From the NCBI RefSeq assembly GCF_006547145.1, contig NZ_CP041244.1, positions 1 to 64,000 on the forward strand: a stretch of DNA of 64,000 nucleotides, written 5' to 3'. A program made the translations under genes and the position numbers. Numbering within the stretch: position 1 is the first letter of the stretch; every line of letters begins with the position of its first letter. Of the stretch, positions 25,593-34,668 are shown piece by piece. The stretch is from Actinomadura sp. WMMA1423. GTDB taxonomy: Bacteria > Actinomycetota > Actinomycetes > Streptosporangiales > Streptosporangiaceae. The notes under the pieces were generated by a model. That model made no database searches, had not been told where the DNA came from, and saw only the letters and a program-made list of their open reading frames with translations.

Positions 25593-28500
25593 GTGGAGAC
25601 GGTGACGGGGGAGCTGCACGCGCCGGTGCACCCGGTGCGCTTCGTGACGGCGGCGGCGCTGTTCGACGGCCATGACGCGGCCATCAACATCATGCGGCGC
25701 ATCCTGCAGTCCCAGGGCGCCGAGGTGGTGCACCTCGGGCACGACCGCTCCGTGCGGGAGGTCGTCGACGCCGTCCTGGAGGAGGACGCTCAGGGCGTGG
25801 CGATCAGCTCCTACCAGGGCGGCCACGTCGAGTACTTCGAGTACCTGTCGCGCAGCCTGAAGGAGGCCGGCGCCGAGCACGTGAAGGTGTTCGGCGGGGG
25901 CGGCGGCGTCATCGTGCACGAGGAGATCGCGCGGCTCTCGGACGCCGGCGTGCGGATCTTCTCCCCGGAGGACGGCCAGCGGCTCGGCCTGCCCGGCATG
26001 ATCAACGAGCTGGTCCGCGAGTGCGACGTCGACCTGGCCGCCGAGCCGGTGCCGGTCGAGGACGTGCTGGCGGGGGAGCGGCGCGCCCTCGCCCGGGCCG
26101 TCACCTGCCTGCAGGCCGGGAACCTGCCCGCGGACGACCGCGCGCGGCTCGCCGAGGCTGCGGCCGGGCGGCGCGTCCCCGTGCTCGGGATCACCGGGAC
26201 GGGCGGGTCCGGGAAGTCCTCGCTCACCGACGAGCTGGTGCGGCGGCTGCGCGTCGACCAGGGCGACCGGCTGCGCGTCGCGGTCCTCGCCGTTGACCCG
26301 ACGCGGCGGCGCGGCGGCGGCGCGCTGCTCGGCGACCGGATCAGGATGAACTCCCTGGACGGCGACCGCGTGTTCTTCCGCTCCCTGGCGACCCGGGGTG
26401 CGCGGGAGCTGCCCGAGAACGTCGAGGACATCATCACCGCCTGCAAGGCCGCCGGGTACGACCTGGTGGTCCTGGAGACGCCCGGCATCGGGCAGGGCGA
26501 CGCCGCGATCGTGCCGCTGGTCGACGTGTCGCTGTACGTGATGACGCCGGAGTTCGGCGCCGCGTCCCAGCTCGAGAAGATCGACATGCTCGACTTCGCG
26601 GACGTGGTGGCGATCAACAAGTTCGAGCGGCGCGGCGCGGCCGACGCGCTGCGCGACGTGGGCCGCCAGCTCGTGCGCAACCGGGAGGCGTTCGGGCGGC
26701 GCCCCGACGACATGCCGGTGTTCGGCACCAGCGCCGCCACGTTCAACGACGACGGCGTCACGGCGCTCTACCAGCACCTCGGGGGGCTGCTGGGCGAGCA
26801 CGGCCTGCGCCTGGAGGACGGTGCCCTCCCCGAGGTCGCGACCAAGGTGCCGACCGGCGCCGCGACCGTCATCCCCCCGAACCGCGTGCGGTACCTGTCC
26901 GACATCGCCGAGACCGTCCGGGGCTACCACGCCGACACGGTGAGGCAGATGGAGGCGGTGCGGCGCGTCCAGCGGCTGGACGAGGTCCGTGCCGAGCTGA
27001 CGGACGCCTCCGAGGTCGAGGCCCTGCTGGAGAAGGCGCGCCGCGAGGTGGAGCCGGGGAACGCCCAGCTGGTCGAGGGCTGGCCCGCGGTGGTGGAGTC
27101 CTACTCCGGCGACGAGCAGGTCGTGCGGATCCGCGACCGGGAGCTGCACACCGCGCTCGCGCGCGAGTCGCTGTCGGGCACCCGGATCCCCCGCGTCGCC
27201 CTGCCGCGCTACACCGACCACGGCGAGCTGCTGCGCTTCCTCCGCAACGAGAACCTGCCCGGGCGGTTCCCGTTCACCGCCGGGGTGTTCCCGTTCAAGC
27301 GCGACAACGAGGACCCCGCCCGCATGTTCGCGGGGGAGGGCGACCCCTTCCGCACCAACCGCCGCTTCAAGCTGCTGTCGGAGGGCCAGCCCGCGACGCG
27401 CCTGTCCACCGCGTTCGACTCGGTCACCCTGTACGGGCGCGACCCCGACGAGCGTCCCGACGTGTACGGCAAGGTCGGCACGTCCGGGGTGTCGATCGCC
27501 ACGCTGGACGACATGAAGGCGCTCTACGACGGGTTCGACCTGTCCTCGCCGACCACCTCGGTGTCGATGACCATCAACGGCCCCGCGCCCACGATCCTGG
27601 CGTTCTTCCTGAACACCGCCGTCGACCAGGGGCTGGACGCCTTCTACGAGGAGAACGGGCGCGAACCGTCCGAGGAGGAGGCCGCGCGGATCCGCGCGCG
27701 GGTGCTGTCCACCGTGCGCGGCACCGTGCAGGCCGACATCCTCAAGGAGGACCAGGGGCAGAACACCTGCATCTTCTCCACCGAGTTCTCGCTGCGGATG
27801 ATGGGCGACATCCAGGAGTGGTTCATCGCCAACAAGGTCCGCAACTTCTACTCGGTGTCCATCTCCGGCTACCACATCGCCGAGGCCGGGGCGAACCCCA
27901 TCAGCCAGCTCGCGTTCACCCTCGCCAACGGCTTCACCTACGTCGAGTCCTACCTGGCGCGCGGCATGGACATCGACGACTTCGCGCCCAACCTGTCGTT
28001 CTTCTTCTCCAACGGCATGGACCCGGAGTACAACGTGCTGGGACGCGTGGCCCGGCGCATCTGGGCCGTGGCCATGCGCGACCGGTACGGCGCCAACGAG
28101 CGCAGCCAGAAGCTCAAGTACCACGTGCAGACGTCCGGGCGCTCCCTGCACGCGCAGGAGATGCACTTCAACGACATCCGCACGACGCTGCAGGCGCTCA
28201 TCGCCATCTACGACAACTGCAACAGCCTGCACACCAACGCCTACGACGAGGCGGTCACCACGCCGACGGCCGAGTCGGTGCGGCGGGCCCTGGCGATCCA
28301 GCTCATCATCAACCGCGAGTGGGGCCTCGCGATGAACGAGAACCCCCTCCAGGGGTCGTTCGTCATCGACGAGCTGACCGACCTGGTCGAGGAGGCCGTG
28401 CTCACGGAGTTCGACCGCATCAGCGAGCGCGGCGGCGTGCTCGGCGCGATGGAGACCGGCTACCAGCGGGGCCGCATCCAGGACGAGTCGATGCTGTACG

Positions 28501-28820
28501 AGCAGCGCAAGCACGACGGCTCGCTGCCGATCATCGGCGTCAACACCTTCCGCACCCCGGAGTCCGGCGACGGGACCCCGAAGACGATCGAGCTCGCCCG
28601 CGCCACCGAGGACGAGAAGCGGTCCCAGCTCGACCGCGTCCGCGGCTACCAGCGGGCGCACGGGGACGAGGCGCGGGCCGCGCTCGCCGCGCTCAAGGAC
28701 GCGGCCCGGTCCGGGGGGAACGTGTTCGCGGTGCTGATGGACGCGGCGCGCGTGTGCAGCCTCCAGCAGATCACCGACGCTTTCTTCGAGGTCGGCGGCC
28801 AGTACCGCCGCAACGTCTGA
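25593..28820 (+). CDS. icmF: fused isobutyryl-CoA mutase (IcmF)
   Basis: A coenzyme B12 enzyme interconverting isobutyryl-CoA and n-butyryl-CoA, with a built-in G-protein chaperone. The 1075 residues split as expected: B12-binding domain first (LFDGHDAAINIMRR, with the DxH cobalt-ligand His near residue 27), then a MeaB-like GTPase (GTGGSGKSSL near 200, DPTRRRGGGALLGDRIRM), then a linker and the TIM-barrel mutase domain (RRFKLLSEGQPATRLSTAFD, NTCIFSTEFSLRM, MHFNDIRTTLQAL). GTG 25593 is given; GTG 25602, preceded by AGGTGGAG, is an equally good start. A cobalamin-binding-like gene follows after 13 bp. Expression is probably controlled by the divergent MarR. Confidence 0.96.
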   Translation: METVTGELHAPVHPVRFVTAAALFDGHDAAINIMRRILQSQGAEVVHLGHDRSVREVVDAVLEEDAQGVAISSYQGGHVEYFEYLSRSLKEAGAEHVKVFGGGGGVIVHEEIARLSDAGVRIFSPEDGQRLGLPGMINELVRECDVDLAAEPVPVEDVLAGERRALARAVTCLQAGNLPADDRARLAEAAAGRRVPVLGITGTGGSGKSSLTDELVRRLRVDQGDRLRVAVLAVDPTRRRGGGALLGDRIRMNSLDGDRVFFRSLATRGARELPENVEDIITACKAAGYDLVVLETPGIGQGDAAIVPLVDVSLYVMTPEFGAASQLEKIDMLDFADVVAINKFERRGAADALRDVGRQLVRNREAFGRRPDDMPVFGTSAATFNDDGVTALYQHLGGLLGEHGLRLEDGALPEVATKVPTGAATVIPPNRVRYLSDIAETVRGYHADTVRQMEAVRRVQRLDEVRAELTDASEVEALLEKARREVEPGNAQLVEGWPAVVESYSGDEQVVRIRDRELHTALARESLSGTRIPRVALPRYTDHGELLRFLRNENLPGRFPFTAGVFPFKRDNEDPARMFAGEGDPFRTNRRFKLLSEGQPATRLSTAFDSVTLYGRDPDERPDVYGKVGTSGVSIATLDDMKALYDGFDLSSPTTSVSMTINGPAPTILAFFLNTAVDQGLDAFYEENGREPSEEEAARIRARVLSTVRGTVQADILKEDQGQNTCIFSTEFSLRMMGDIQEWFIANKVRNFYSVSISGYHIAEAGANPISQLAFTLANGFTYVESYLARGMDIDDFAPNLSFFFSNGMDPEYNVLGRVARRIWAVAMRDRYGANERSQKLKYHVQTSGRSLHAQEMHFNDIRTTLQALIAIYDNCNSLHTNAYDEAVTTPTAESVRRALAIQLIINREWGLAMNENPLQGSFVIDELTDLVEEAVLTEFDRISERGGVLGAMETGYQRGRIQDESMLYEQRKHDGSLPIIGVNTFRTPESGDGTPKTIELARATEDEKRSQLDRVRGYQRAHGDEARAALAALKDAARSGGNVFAVLMDAARVCSLQQITDAFFEVGGQYRRNV

Positions 28821-28833
28821 GGACCGTCCGCCG

Positions 28834-29607
28834 ATGGCCGCCCGCGACGACACCGGCGCCCCGGTCCGCTTGCCGGACCGGGTGCGCCGCGTCGTGTCGA
28901 TCGTCCCGTCCCTGACCGAGACGGTCGCGGCGACCGCGCCGGAGCTGCTGGCCGGCGCCACCGACTGGTGCACCCATCCCGAGGGCCTCGACGTGCCGCG
29001 CGTGCGCGGCACCAAGAACCCCGACCTGGAGCGGATCATCGCGCTGCGGCCCGACGTCGTCGTGGGCAACACCGAGGAGAACCGTCCCGCCGACGTCGAG
29101 GCGCTCCGCGCGGCGGGCGTCGCGGTGTGGATGACGCGGATCCGCACGGTCGAGGAGGCCCTGGCGTCGCTGCGGCGCATGCTGGCCGAGGCGTGCCGGG
29201 TGCCTGCGGCGCCCGGATGGCTGGAGGAGGCGTCCCGCGTCTGGTCGCGGGTCGCGCCGGGGGAGCCCCGGGCGGCGGTGATCCCGATCTGGCGGCGGCC
29301 GTGGATGGTCGTCGGGCGCGACACCTTCACCGGCGACGTCCTGTCCCGCCTGGGCGTCTCCAACGTCTACGCCGGGCATCCCGAGCGCTACCCGAAGATC
29401 CCGCTGGACGAGCTGAACGCGGCCGGCGCCGACCTCGTCGTCCTGCCGGACGAGCCGTACCGCTTCACCGAGGACGACGGCCCGGAGTGCTTCCCCGGGC
29501 TCGACGCCGCGCTCGTCAGCGGCCGGCTCCTCACCTGGTACGGCCCGTCCCTGGTCGAGGCCCCGGCCGTTCTCGCCGGACGGCTCGCCGCGGCCCGCCC
29601 CCGCTAG
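28834..29607 (+). CDS. helical-backbone metal receptor / BtuF-like protein without a signal peptide
   Basis: A 257-residue protein of the periplasmic-binding fold III type. RRVVSIVPSLTETVAA is the characteristic start, and LERIIALRPDVVVGN and NAAGADLVVLPDEPYRF are the two lobes. BtuF relatives bind cobalamin in the periplasm, but no signal peptide or lipobox is present, so this one is probably cytoplasmic. It lies 13 bp after icmF, which uses B12, so a B12 handling role is plausible but not shown. Its stop codon overlaps that of the convergent TetR gene. Confidence 0.8.
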   Translation: MAARDDTGAPVRLPDRVRRVVSIVPSLTETVAATAPELLAGATDWCTHPEGLDVPRVRGTKNPDLERIIALRPDVVVGNTEENRPADVEALRAAGVAVWMTRIRTVEEALASLRRMLAEACRVPAAPGWLEEASRVWSRVAPGEPRAAVIPIWRRPWMVVGRDTFTGDVLSRLGVSNVYAGHPERYPKIPLDELNAAGADLVVLPDEPYRFTEDDGPECFPGLDAALVSGRLLTWYGPSLVEAPAVLAGRLAAARPR

Positions 29608-30203
29608 CCGGGGCGGCGGGTGAACATGGCCTCCACGCAGCGGGCCATGCGCTCGTCGAGCTCGTCGGCGGGCACGCCGATCTCCCGCGCCAGGTGCTCG
29701 CGCAGCAGCGTGTACCCGTAGATCGTGGAGGCGATGGCCGCCTGCACGGCCGCCACGTCCTCGACCGGCAGGTCCCCCCGCGCCGCCTCCGCGGCGAGGT
29801 CCTCGCGGCCCGCGCCCCGGTTGAGCAGGACGCGGGGCCGGTCGTCGCCGTCCAGCACGAGCAGCGTCGCCAGCCGGACCGGCTCGGGGTGGCGCAGGCT
29901 CGTCCAGAACAGCCGCGCCAGCCGCTCGCGCAGCGGCAGCCCGGCCGCCTCCACCGCGTCCTCGGCGTTCGGCCGCGAGCGGTGGAACAGCGCCGAGCGC
30001 AGCAGCGCCCGGCGCGACCCGAAGTACTGGTAGACCAGCCCGCGGTTGACCCCGGCCTCGTCGGCGACCTGGCGCAGGTTCAGCCCGGCGAGGACGCCGC
30101 CGCGCCGCAGCAGCGCGACCGCCGCCGCCCGCAGCGACTCCTCGGTCCCCTCCCGGTCCCGCACGCGGGCCGCCCCGTCACGCGCGGGGACCACCGGCCA
30201 CAT
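29604..30203 (-). CDS. TetR-family transcriptional regulator
   Basis: A 199-residue TetR-like repressor. The helix-turn-helix is LNLRQVADEAGVNRGLVYQYFGSRRALLRSALF near residues 42-74. The C-terminal half is a helical ligand domain. ATG 30201-30203 overlaps the reductase gene by 26 bases; a GTG three or four codons later is possible. It is the last gene of an operon with an acyl-CoA dehydrogenase and a reductase. The promoter of that operon carries an inverted repeat, so autoregulation is likely, perhaps with acyl-CoA as signal. Confidence 0.88.
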   Translation of the reverse strand: MWPVVPARDGAARVRDREGTEESLRAAAVALLRRGGVLAGLNLRQVADEAGVNRGLVYQYFGSRRALLRSALFHRSRPNAEDAVEAAGLPLRERLARLFWTSLRHPEPVRLATLLVLDGDDRPRVLLNRGAGREDLAAEAARGDLPVEDVAAVQAAIASTIYGYTLLREHLAREIGVPADELDERMARCVEAMFTRRPG

Positions 30204-30933
30204 AGATGACCTGCCCGGACACGAAGGACGCGTCGTCGCTCACCAGGAACGCGACGGTCCCCGCGATGTCCTCGGGGACGCCGACGCGCCGGACGGGGAT
30301 CTCCTTGGCCGCGGCGGCCTTGAAGTCCTCGAAGCCGACGCCGACGCGGGCGGCGGTCGCGGCCGTCATCTCGGTGGCGATGAACCCCGGCGCGATCGCG
30401 TTGGCCGTGACGCCGAACTTCCCGAGTTCGATCGCCAGCGTCTTGGTGAAGCCCTGGAGGCCCGCCTTGGCCGCCGAGTAGTTGACCTGGCCGCGGTTGC
30501 CGAGGGCCGACACCGACGACAGGTTCACGATCCGGCCCCATCCGGCCTTCGTCATGTGCTCCTGCGCGGCGCGGGTCATCAGGAACGAGCCCCGCAGGTG
30601 CACCGAGAGGACCGAGTCCCAGTCGTCGTCGGACATCTTGAACAGCAGGTTGTCGCGGGTGATGCCGGCGTTGTTCACCAGGACGACGGGGGGTCCGAGC
30701 TCGGCGGCGACGCGCGCGACGGCGGCGTTCGCCCGCGCGGTGTCGGCGACGTCGACGCCGACGGCCAGCGCGGTGCCGCCGTCCTTGGTGATCGTTTCGA
30801 CGGTGCCGGCGCAGGCGGCCTCGTCGAGGTCGCAGACGGCGACGGCGAAGCCCTCCCTGGCGAGGCGGACGGCGGTGGCGGCGCCGATGCCGCGCGCGGC
30901 GCCGGTGACGATGGCGACCCGGGTTCCGGTCAT
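30178..30933 (-). CDS. FabG-like 3-oxoacyl reductase / 3-hydroxyacyl dehydrogenase (SDR)
   Basis: A classical short-chain dehydrogenase, 251 residues. VAIVTGAARGIGAATA is the NAD(P) motif, LVNNAGITRDN the NNAG motif, LSSVSALG the Ser, and YSAAKAG the Tyr-Lys pair. The Asp-rich segment VAVCDLDEAA after the second strand favours NAD over NADP. With an acyl-CoA dehydrogenase directly upstream, a 3-hydroxyacyl-CoA dehydrogenase role in degradation is plausible. It lies 17 bp after that gene and overlaps the TetR gene. Confidence 0.9.
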   Translation of the reverse strand: MTGTRVAIVTGAARGIGAATAVRLAREGFAVAVCDLDEAACAGTVETITKDGGTALAVGVDVADTARANAAVARVAAELGPPVVLVNNAGITRDNLLFKMSDDDWDSVLSVHLRGSFLMTRAAQEHMTKAGWGRIVNLSSVSALGNRGQVNYSAAKAGLQGFTKTLAIELGKFGVTANAIAPGFIATEMTAATAARVGVGFEDFKAAAAKEIPVRRVGVPEDIAGTVAFLVSDDASFVSGQVIYVAGGPRA

Positions 30934-30950
30934 GTGCGCGAGCCCTTCCG

Positions 30951-32102
30951 TCAGACCTGGATGTCCTTGGCGATGATGGTCTTGAGCACCTCGCTGGTGC
31001 CGCCGTAGATCCGGGTGACCCGGGCGTCGGCGTACAGGCGCGCGATCGGGTACTCCAGGATGTAGCCGTAGCCGCCGTGCAGCTGGAGGCACTTGTCGAC
31101 GACGCGGGCCTGCACCTCGGTGCAGAACAGCTTGCAGACGGCGGCGTCGGCGGGGGTGAGCTCGCCGGCGTCCAGCGCCTCGATGCAGCGGTCGACGAGT
31201 GAGCGGGCGGCCTCGACCTCGGTGGCGCACTCGGCCAGCACGAACTTGGTGTTCTGGAACGACGAGACGGTCTTGCCGAAGACGGTGCGCTCCCGCACGT
31301 ACCGGCGGGCGAACTCCACGGCGGCCGCCGCCGACGCGTAGGAGCTGGTCGCGATGCCGAGGCGCTCCTCCGCGAGGTTGTGCGTCAGGTACTCGAACCC
31401 GCGCCCCTCCTCGCCGAGCAGGTCCTCCACGGGGACCCGGACGTCGCTGAACGACAGCTCGGCCGTGTCGGAGCTGCGCAGACCGATCTTCTCCAGCTTG
31501 CGTCCGACCGCGTAGCCCTCGCTCCGGGTGTCCACGGCCAGGATCGACAGGCCCGCCCGGCGGTTCTCCGGCGTGGCCTCGGACGTCCGGGCCACCACGA
31601 GCACCCGGTCGGCGAGGACGCCGCCGGTGATGAACGTCTTGGCGCCGTTCAGGACGTAGTGGTCGCCGTCCCGCTTCGCCGTGGTCCGCATGCCGGCGAG
31701 GTCCGAGCCGGTGCCGGGCTCGGTCATCGCGATGGCCGTCATCATCTCGCCGGACACGAACGGCGGCAGCCAGCGCTTCTTCTGCTCCTCCGAGCCGTAC
31801 TTCAGCAGGTAGGGCAGGACGAGGTTGACGTGCACCCCGTAGCCGCCGAAGCTCACCCCGGCGCGGGCGCACTCCTCGGAGACCACGGCCTGGTACTTGA
31901 AGCTGGTCTCGCCCGCGCCGCCGTACTCCTCGGGCACCTGGATGCCGAACACGCCGAGCTCGCCCAGCTTGTTGTAGAACTCGCGCGGGGGATGGCCCGC
32001 GTTCTCCCACTCCTCGTAGACCGGGGCCACCTCGGCCTCGATGAAGTCCCGGATCGTCTCCCGGAAGGCCTCGTGGTCCTCGTTGAAAACGGTGCGGCGC
32101 AC
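30951..32102 (-). CDS. acyl-CoA dehydrogenase
   Basis: A 383-residue flavoprotein oxidising acyl-CoA at the alpha-beta bond. FGIQVPEEYGGAG is the N-terminal signature, AMTEPGTGSDLAGMRTTA the FAD and substrate loop, and FGKTVSSFQNTKFVLAE and QLHGGYGYILEYPIARLYADARVTRIYGGTSEV the C-terminal helices. The catalytic Glu would be in the YGGTSEV region, as in short- and medium-chain enzymes. It is the first gene of an operon with an SDR and TetR, under the promoter at 32140-32169. Confidence 0.92.
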   Translation of the reverse strand: MRRTVFNEDHEAFRETIRDFIEAEVAPVYEEWENAGHPPREFYNKLGELGVFGIQVPEEYGGAGETSFKYQAVVSEECARAGVSFGGYGVHVNLVLPYLLKYGSEEQKKRWLPPFVSGEMMTAIAMTEPGTGSDLAGMRTTAKRDGDHYVLNGAKTFITGGVLADRVLVVARTSEATPENRRAGLSILAVDTRSEGYAVGRKLEKIGLRSSDTAELSFSDVRVPVEDLLGEEGRGFEYLTHNLAEERLGIATSSYASAAAAVEFARRYVRERTVFGKTVSSFQNTKFVLAECATEVEAARSLVDRCIEALDAGELTPADAAVCKLFCTEVQARVVDKCLQLHGGYGYILEYPIARLYADARVTRIYGGTSEVLKTIIAKDIQV

Positions 32103-32139
32103 GCCGTGCCCCTCTCGCCTGCGTTACTAACAGAACGCT

Positions 32140-32169
32140 AAGTTAACTCGAACAGAGTTCTAGAATCAA
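32140..32169 (-). promoter_or_regulatory. promoter and operator of the acyl-CoA dehydrogenase operon
   Basis: On the minus strand TTGATT (32164-32169), an 18-bp spacer and TAACTT (32140-32145) make a good promoter. The spacer contains inverted repeats AACTC-N5-GAGTT (32145-32159) and GAAC-N3-GTTC (32150-32160), well placed for steric repression by the TetR protein of the same operon. Confidence 0.7.
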
Positions 32170-32217
32170 ATACGAGAGGGAAGGGGCGGCCCCGCCGGGG
32201 CCGGGCGGCCTGCGCGG

Positions 32218-34229
32218 TCAGCAGCCGGGCTCGCAGACCCGGCGCGAGACGGCCCTGAGGAAGATCTTCTGGATCTGCCCGGGCGTCTCGGCCACGTAGG
32301 CGTCCCCGTGCGTCACCGCCGCGATGCGCCGCAGCTCCTCGACGTCCACGCCCGAGCCGTAGCCCAGCATGTTGACCTGGACGGGCCGCTCCGGGTCGTA
32401 CTCGCGGCGGATGTGGTCGAGGGTCTCCTCCAGGGACGGGCCGCGGGGGTCCTCGTTCCTGCCGTCCGTCCACAGCAGGACCGAGTTCACGTACTCCGGC
32501 TTGTAGGTCCGCTTCATGTAGTCGAACGCGGCCATGACCGTGTCGTACAGGCCGGTGTCGCCGTGCTTCTTCACCCGGATCCGCGCGAACGCGCTCAGCA
32601 CGAGCTGCCGCCGGGTCGCCGACCCGAGCCGCTCGTTGAGCGGCCCGACGCTGACGAGCTCGCGCCAGTCCCGGTCGCCCTCCAGCTCGGTGGAGAAGAC
32701 CCACTGGCCGAGCTCGCTGTCGTCCGGCAGCAGCGCGAGCCCGCCCTGGGCCGTGCGGACCGTGGACTGCAACCGCGTCACCCCCGGCGCGACCCCCTCG
32801 TCCATCGAGCCCGACACGTCGATCACGCTCAGCATCCGGATGCTCAGCGACAGCTGGGCCCACGACTGCATGGTGCGCCGCACGTCCGCGGCGGGCGCGT
32901 CCGGGAGCGCCCGCGGCGGGCGCGGGTCCAGGCCGGTCCGCGCGGAGAACGACGAGGGCGCCGCCCCGCCGGGCGTCCGGAAGCCCAGCCGCTGGAGGTC
33001 GTCGCGGGTGGCGCTGTCCGTGAGCGCCGCGGCCAGCGACCGCGCGGCGCCGGCCTTGGCCCGGTCCTCCGCCAGGACGGTGACCGGGTGGTCGAGGTAG
33101 ACCGTGCCCTCCGCCGGGTGCACCGCGACCGCCGGCTCGGCCGGACGCCGCGCGTTGTAGGCGAACACCGCCTGCTCGGGTGCCAGGGCGACCGGGTAGC
33201 GGTCGGACCTGCCCTGGTCGAAGGCCGTGAAGGCGGCGAGCTCGGCCTCGACCGAGGGCGCCACGCCCTCCCGGATCGTCCGGACCACGCCGGTGAAGGA
33301 CGCCTCGCCCTCCGGAGCGTCCGCGAGCAGCGCGCCGGCCAGGATCAGCGAGCCCATGCCCGTCGAGCTGCGGCCCGGATCGGGGACCTGGAGCCGCAGC
33401 AGCCGCGGCGGGATCACTCCGCCGCCCTGCCCGGCGGCCGGGTCCTGCTCGGCGTCCGAGGCCGTCCCGGCCGCGGCGAGCAGGTCCTTCCAGGACGGCC
33501 GCTCCGGCGCGCCGAGGTTGCGCAGCTGGGTCGCCAGGCCGCGCGGCATCGCCAGCACGATCGGGGTCGAGGCGATCCCGCCCAGGCGGCCCGGGTCCCC
33601 CGGGGCCGGGCCGCCTGGGCGGGCCCCTCGACGAGCTTGGTCCACAGCGAGGAGTCGGGGATCCAGACGTCCGGCCGCCGGGCGACCCCGGCCACGCCCT
33701 TTCCGGACAGCAGCGTCGCGACCGCGGCCGGATCGGTGGCGCGCACCCGCGCGCGGGCGCACCGCCCGTCCACCTCGTGCCCGGCGTCGTTGAACCGGTC
33801 CGCGGCCCGCGCCACCGCGGCCGCGACGTCCGGCGCCACCGCCACGTCGAGCGTCACCGCGCCGCCGCCGGAGCACCCGCCGCCCGCCGAGGCGAGGGCG
33901 TAGGCGCCGAATCCGCCGAGGAGCACGAGACCGACCGCGCCGGCCAGCGGCCCGAGCAGGATGCCGCCGACGCGCCTCGGCGGCCGGCCCCCGCCGAGGC
34001 TCCAGGGCCCCCGGGCGGACTTGGCGGCGGCGTGCGCCGGGCCCTGGGGGCGGGGTGTGCGGCCCGGCCGCTTGAAGGCGTCGAACGGCTCCCCCTCGGA
34101 GCCGCCCCTGCCGCGGCGCGGGAGCGGGCCGGGGTGGGAGGCGCCGAGGAAGACGTGGGGGGACTCCGGGCCGCCCGGCTCCGGTGGGGTCCGGGGTGCC
34201 CACTCAGGAACGTCGTCGAATGCGCTCAT
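32218..34229 (-). pseudogene. substrate-binding and VWA domain membrane protein (frameshifted as written)
   Basis: A protein of about 670 residues with a Pro/Gly-rich cytoplasmic N-terminus (1-85), one membrane helix (GPLAGAVGLVLLGGFGAYAL, about 90-110), an extracytoplasmic type-2 solute-binding domain, and a C-terminal VWA domain. The VWA metal site is VIDVSGSMDEG (DxSxS), with LLWTDGRNE and the closing VNMLGYGSGVD block. The frame breaks near 33600; one restored base gives 670 codons. The lesion sits in the loop of a 15-bp inverted repeat. Fusions of these two domains occur in actinobacteria under this descriptive name; their job is unknown. It stands alone, 115 bp after the acyl-CoA dehydrogenase start, oriented the same way. 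Confidence 0.8.
33580..33620. repeat. 15-bp perfect inverted repeat at the frameshift site
   Basis: Arms 33580-33594 and 33606-33620 are perfectly complementary (GCCCAGGCGGCCCGG). The 11-base loop holds C5/G4 runs where the reading frame is lost. Such a hairpin readily causes polymerase or base-calling errors. Confidence 0.85.
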
Positions 34230-34668
34230 GGCCGGTCTCCGTTTCCCGGGCGGGGGTGCGGGCCGCGTCGCGCCGTGGGTCGACGGCCCGCCGGGTGAGA
34301 CACAGAACGGATGTGTCTCAATGGGGCAGACGTGATGTTCGTCTCAACGTCCCCCTCCGTCAAGGGGTGGGCGGCCCACTCTTCGGAGCGTCGGGGTGAG
34401 GCCGCTCAGCAGTACGCGGCGGGCCCGGGGAGGGGATCGGCCGGGGACCGGGACGTCCCGGCGGGGAGGGGCCGGGGGAGGCGCCGCGCCCCGCGCGGAT
34501 CAGGGCGGGAAGGGGCGGAGGGCCCGGTTTCGGGACCCTGGCCGGAGCAGGCCAGCCGGGACCGCTTGCGTTTCCGCGAGGATGTGCTTCGGCCCGGGAG
34601 GGCGGTCAACGGCCGGTCCGCGGAGGGTCATCCGCGGCACCGCGCGGCTTCATGGGACGCCCCGGGCA
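34230..34668. other. 439-bp gene-free region, G-rich on the plus strand
   Basis: No credible gene. From 34296 to 34320 there is a 9-bp inverted repeat TGAGACACA / TGTGTCTCA that could be an operator or hairpin for the VWA gene leader. From 34430 to 34490 the plus strand has many runs of three to five G and a CCGGGACGTCCCGG palindrome at 34448-34461, with G-quadruplex potential. Confidence 0.55.
34296..34320. promoter_or_regulatory. 9-bp inverted repeat upstream of the VWA gene
   Basis: TGAGACACA-GAACGGA-TGTGTCTCA, 67 bp upstream of the VWA gene start. It is perfectly symmetric with a 7-bp loop, suitable for a dimeric regulator or an mRNA leader hairpin. Confidence 0.55.

Noticed and set aside
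25554..29363. 1269-codon minus-strand frame
   Set aside because: It mirrors icmF and the next gene; its composition is of Arg, Val, Asp and Gly repeats typical of an antisense shadow.
33590..33610. Programmed ribosomal frameshifting in the VWA gene
   Set aside because: No slippery heptamer is evident, and the same type of one-base break occurs in many unrelated genes of the window, so sequence error is simpler.
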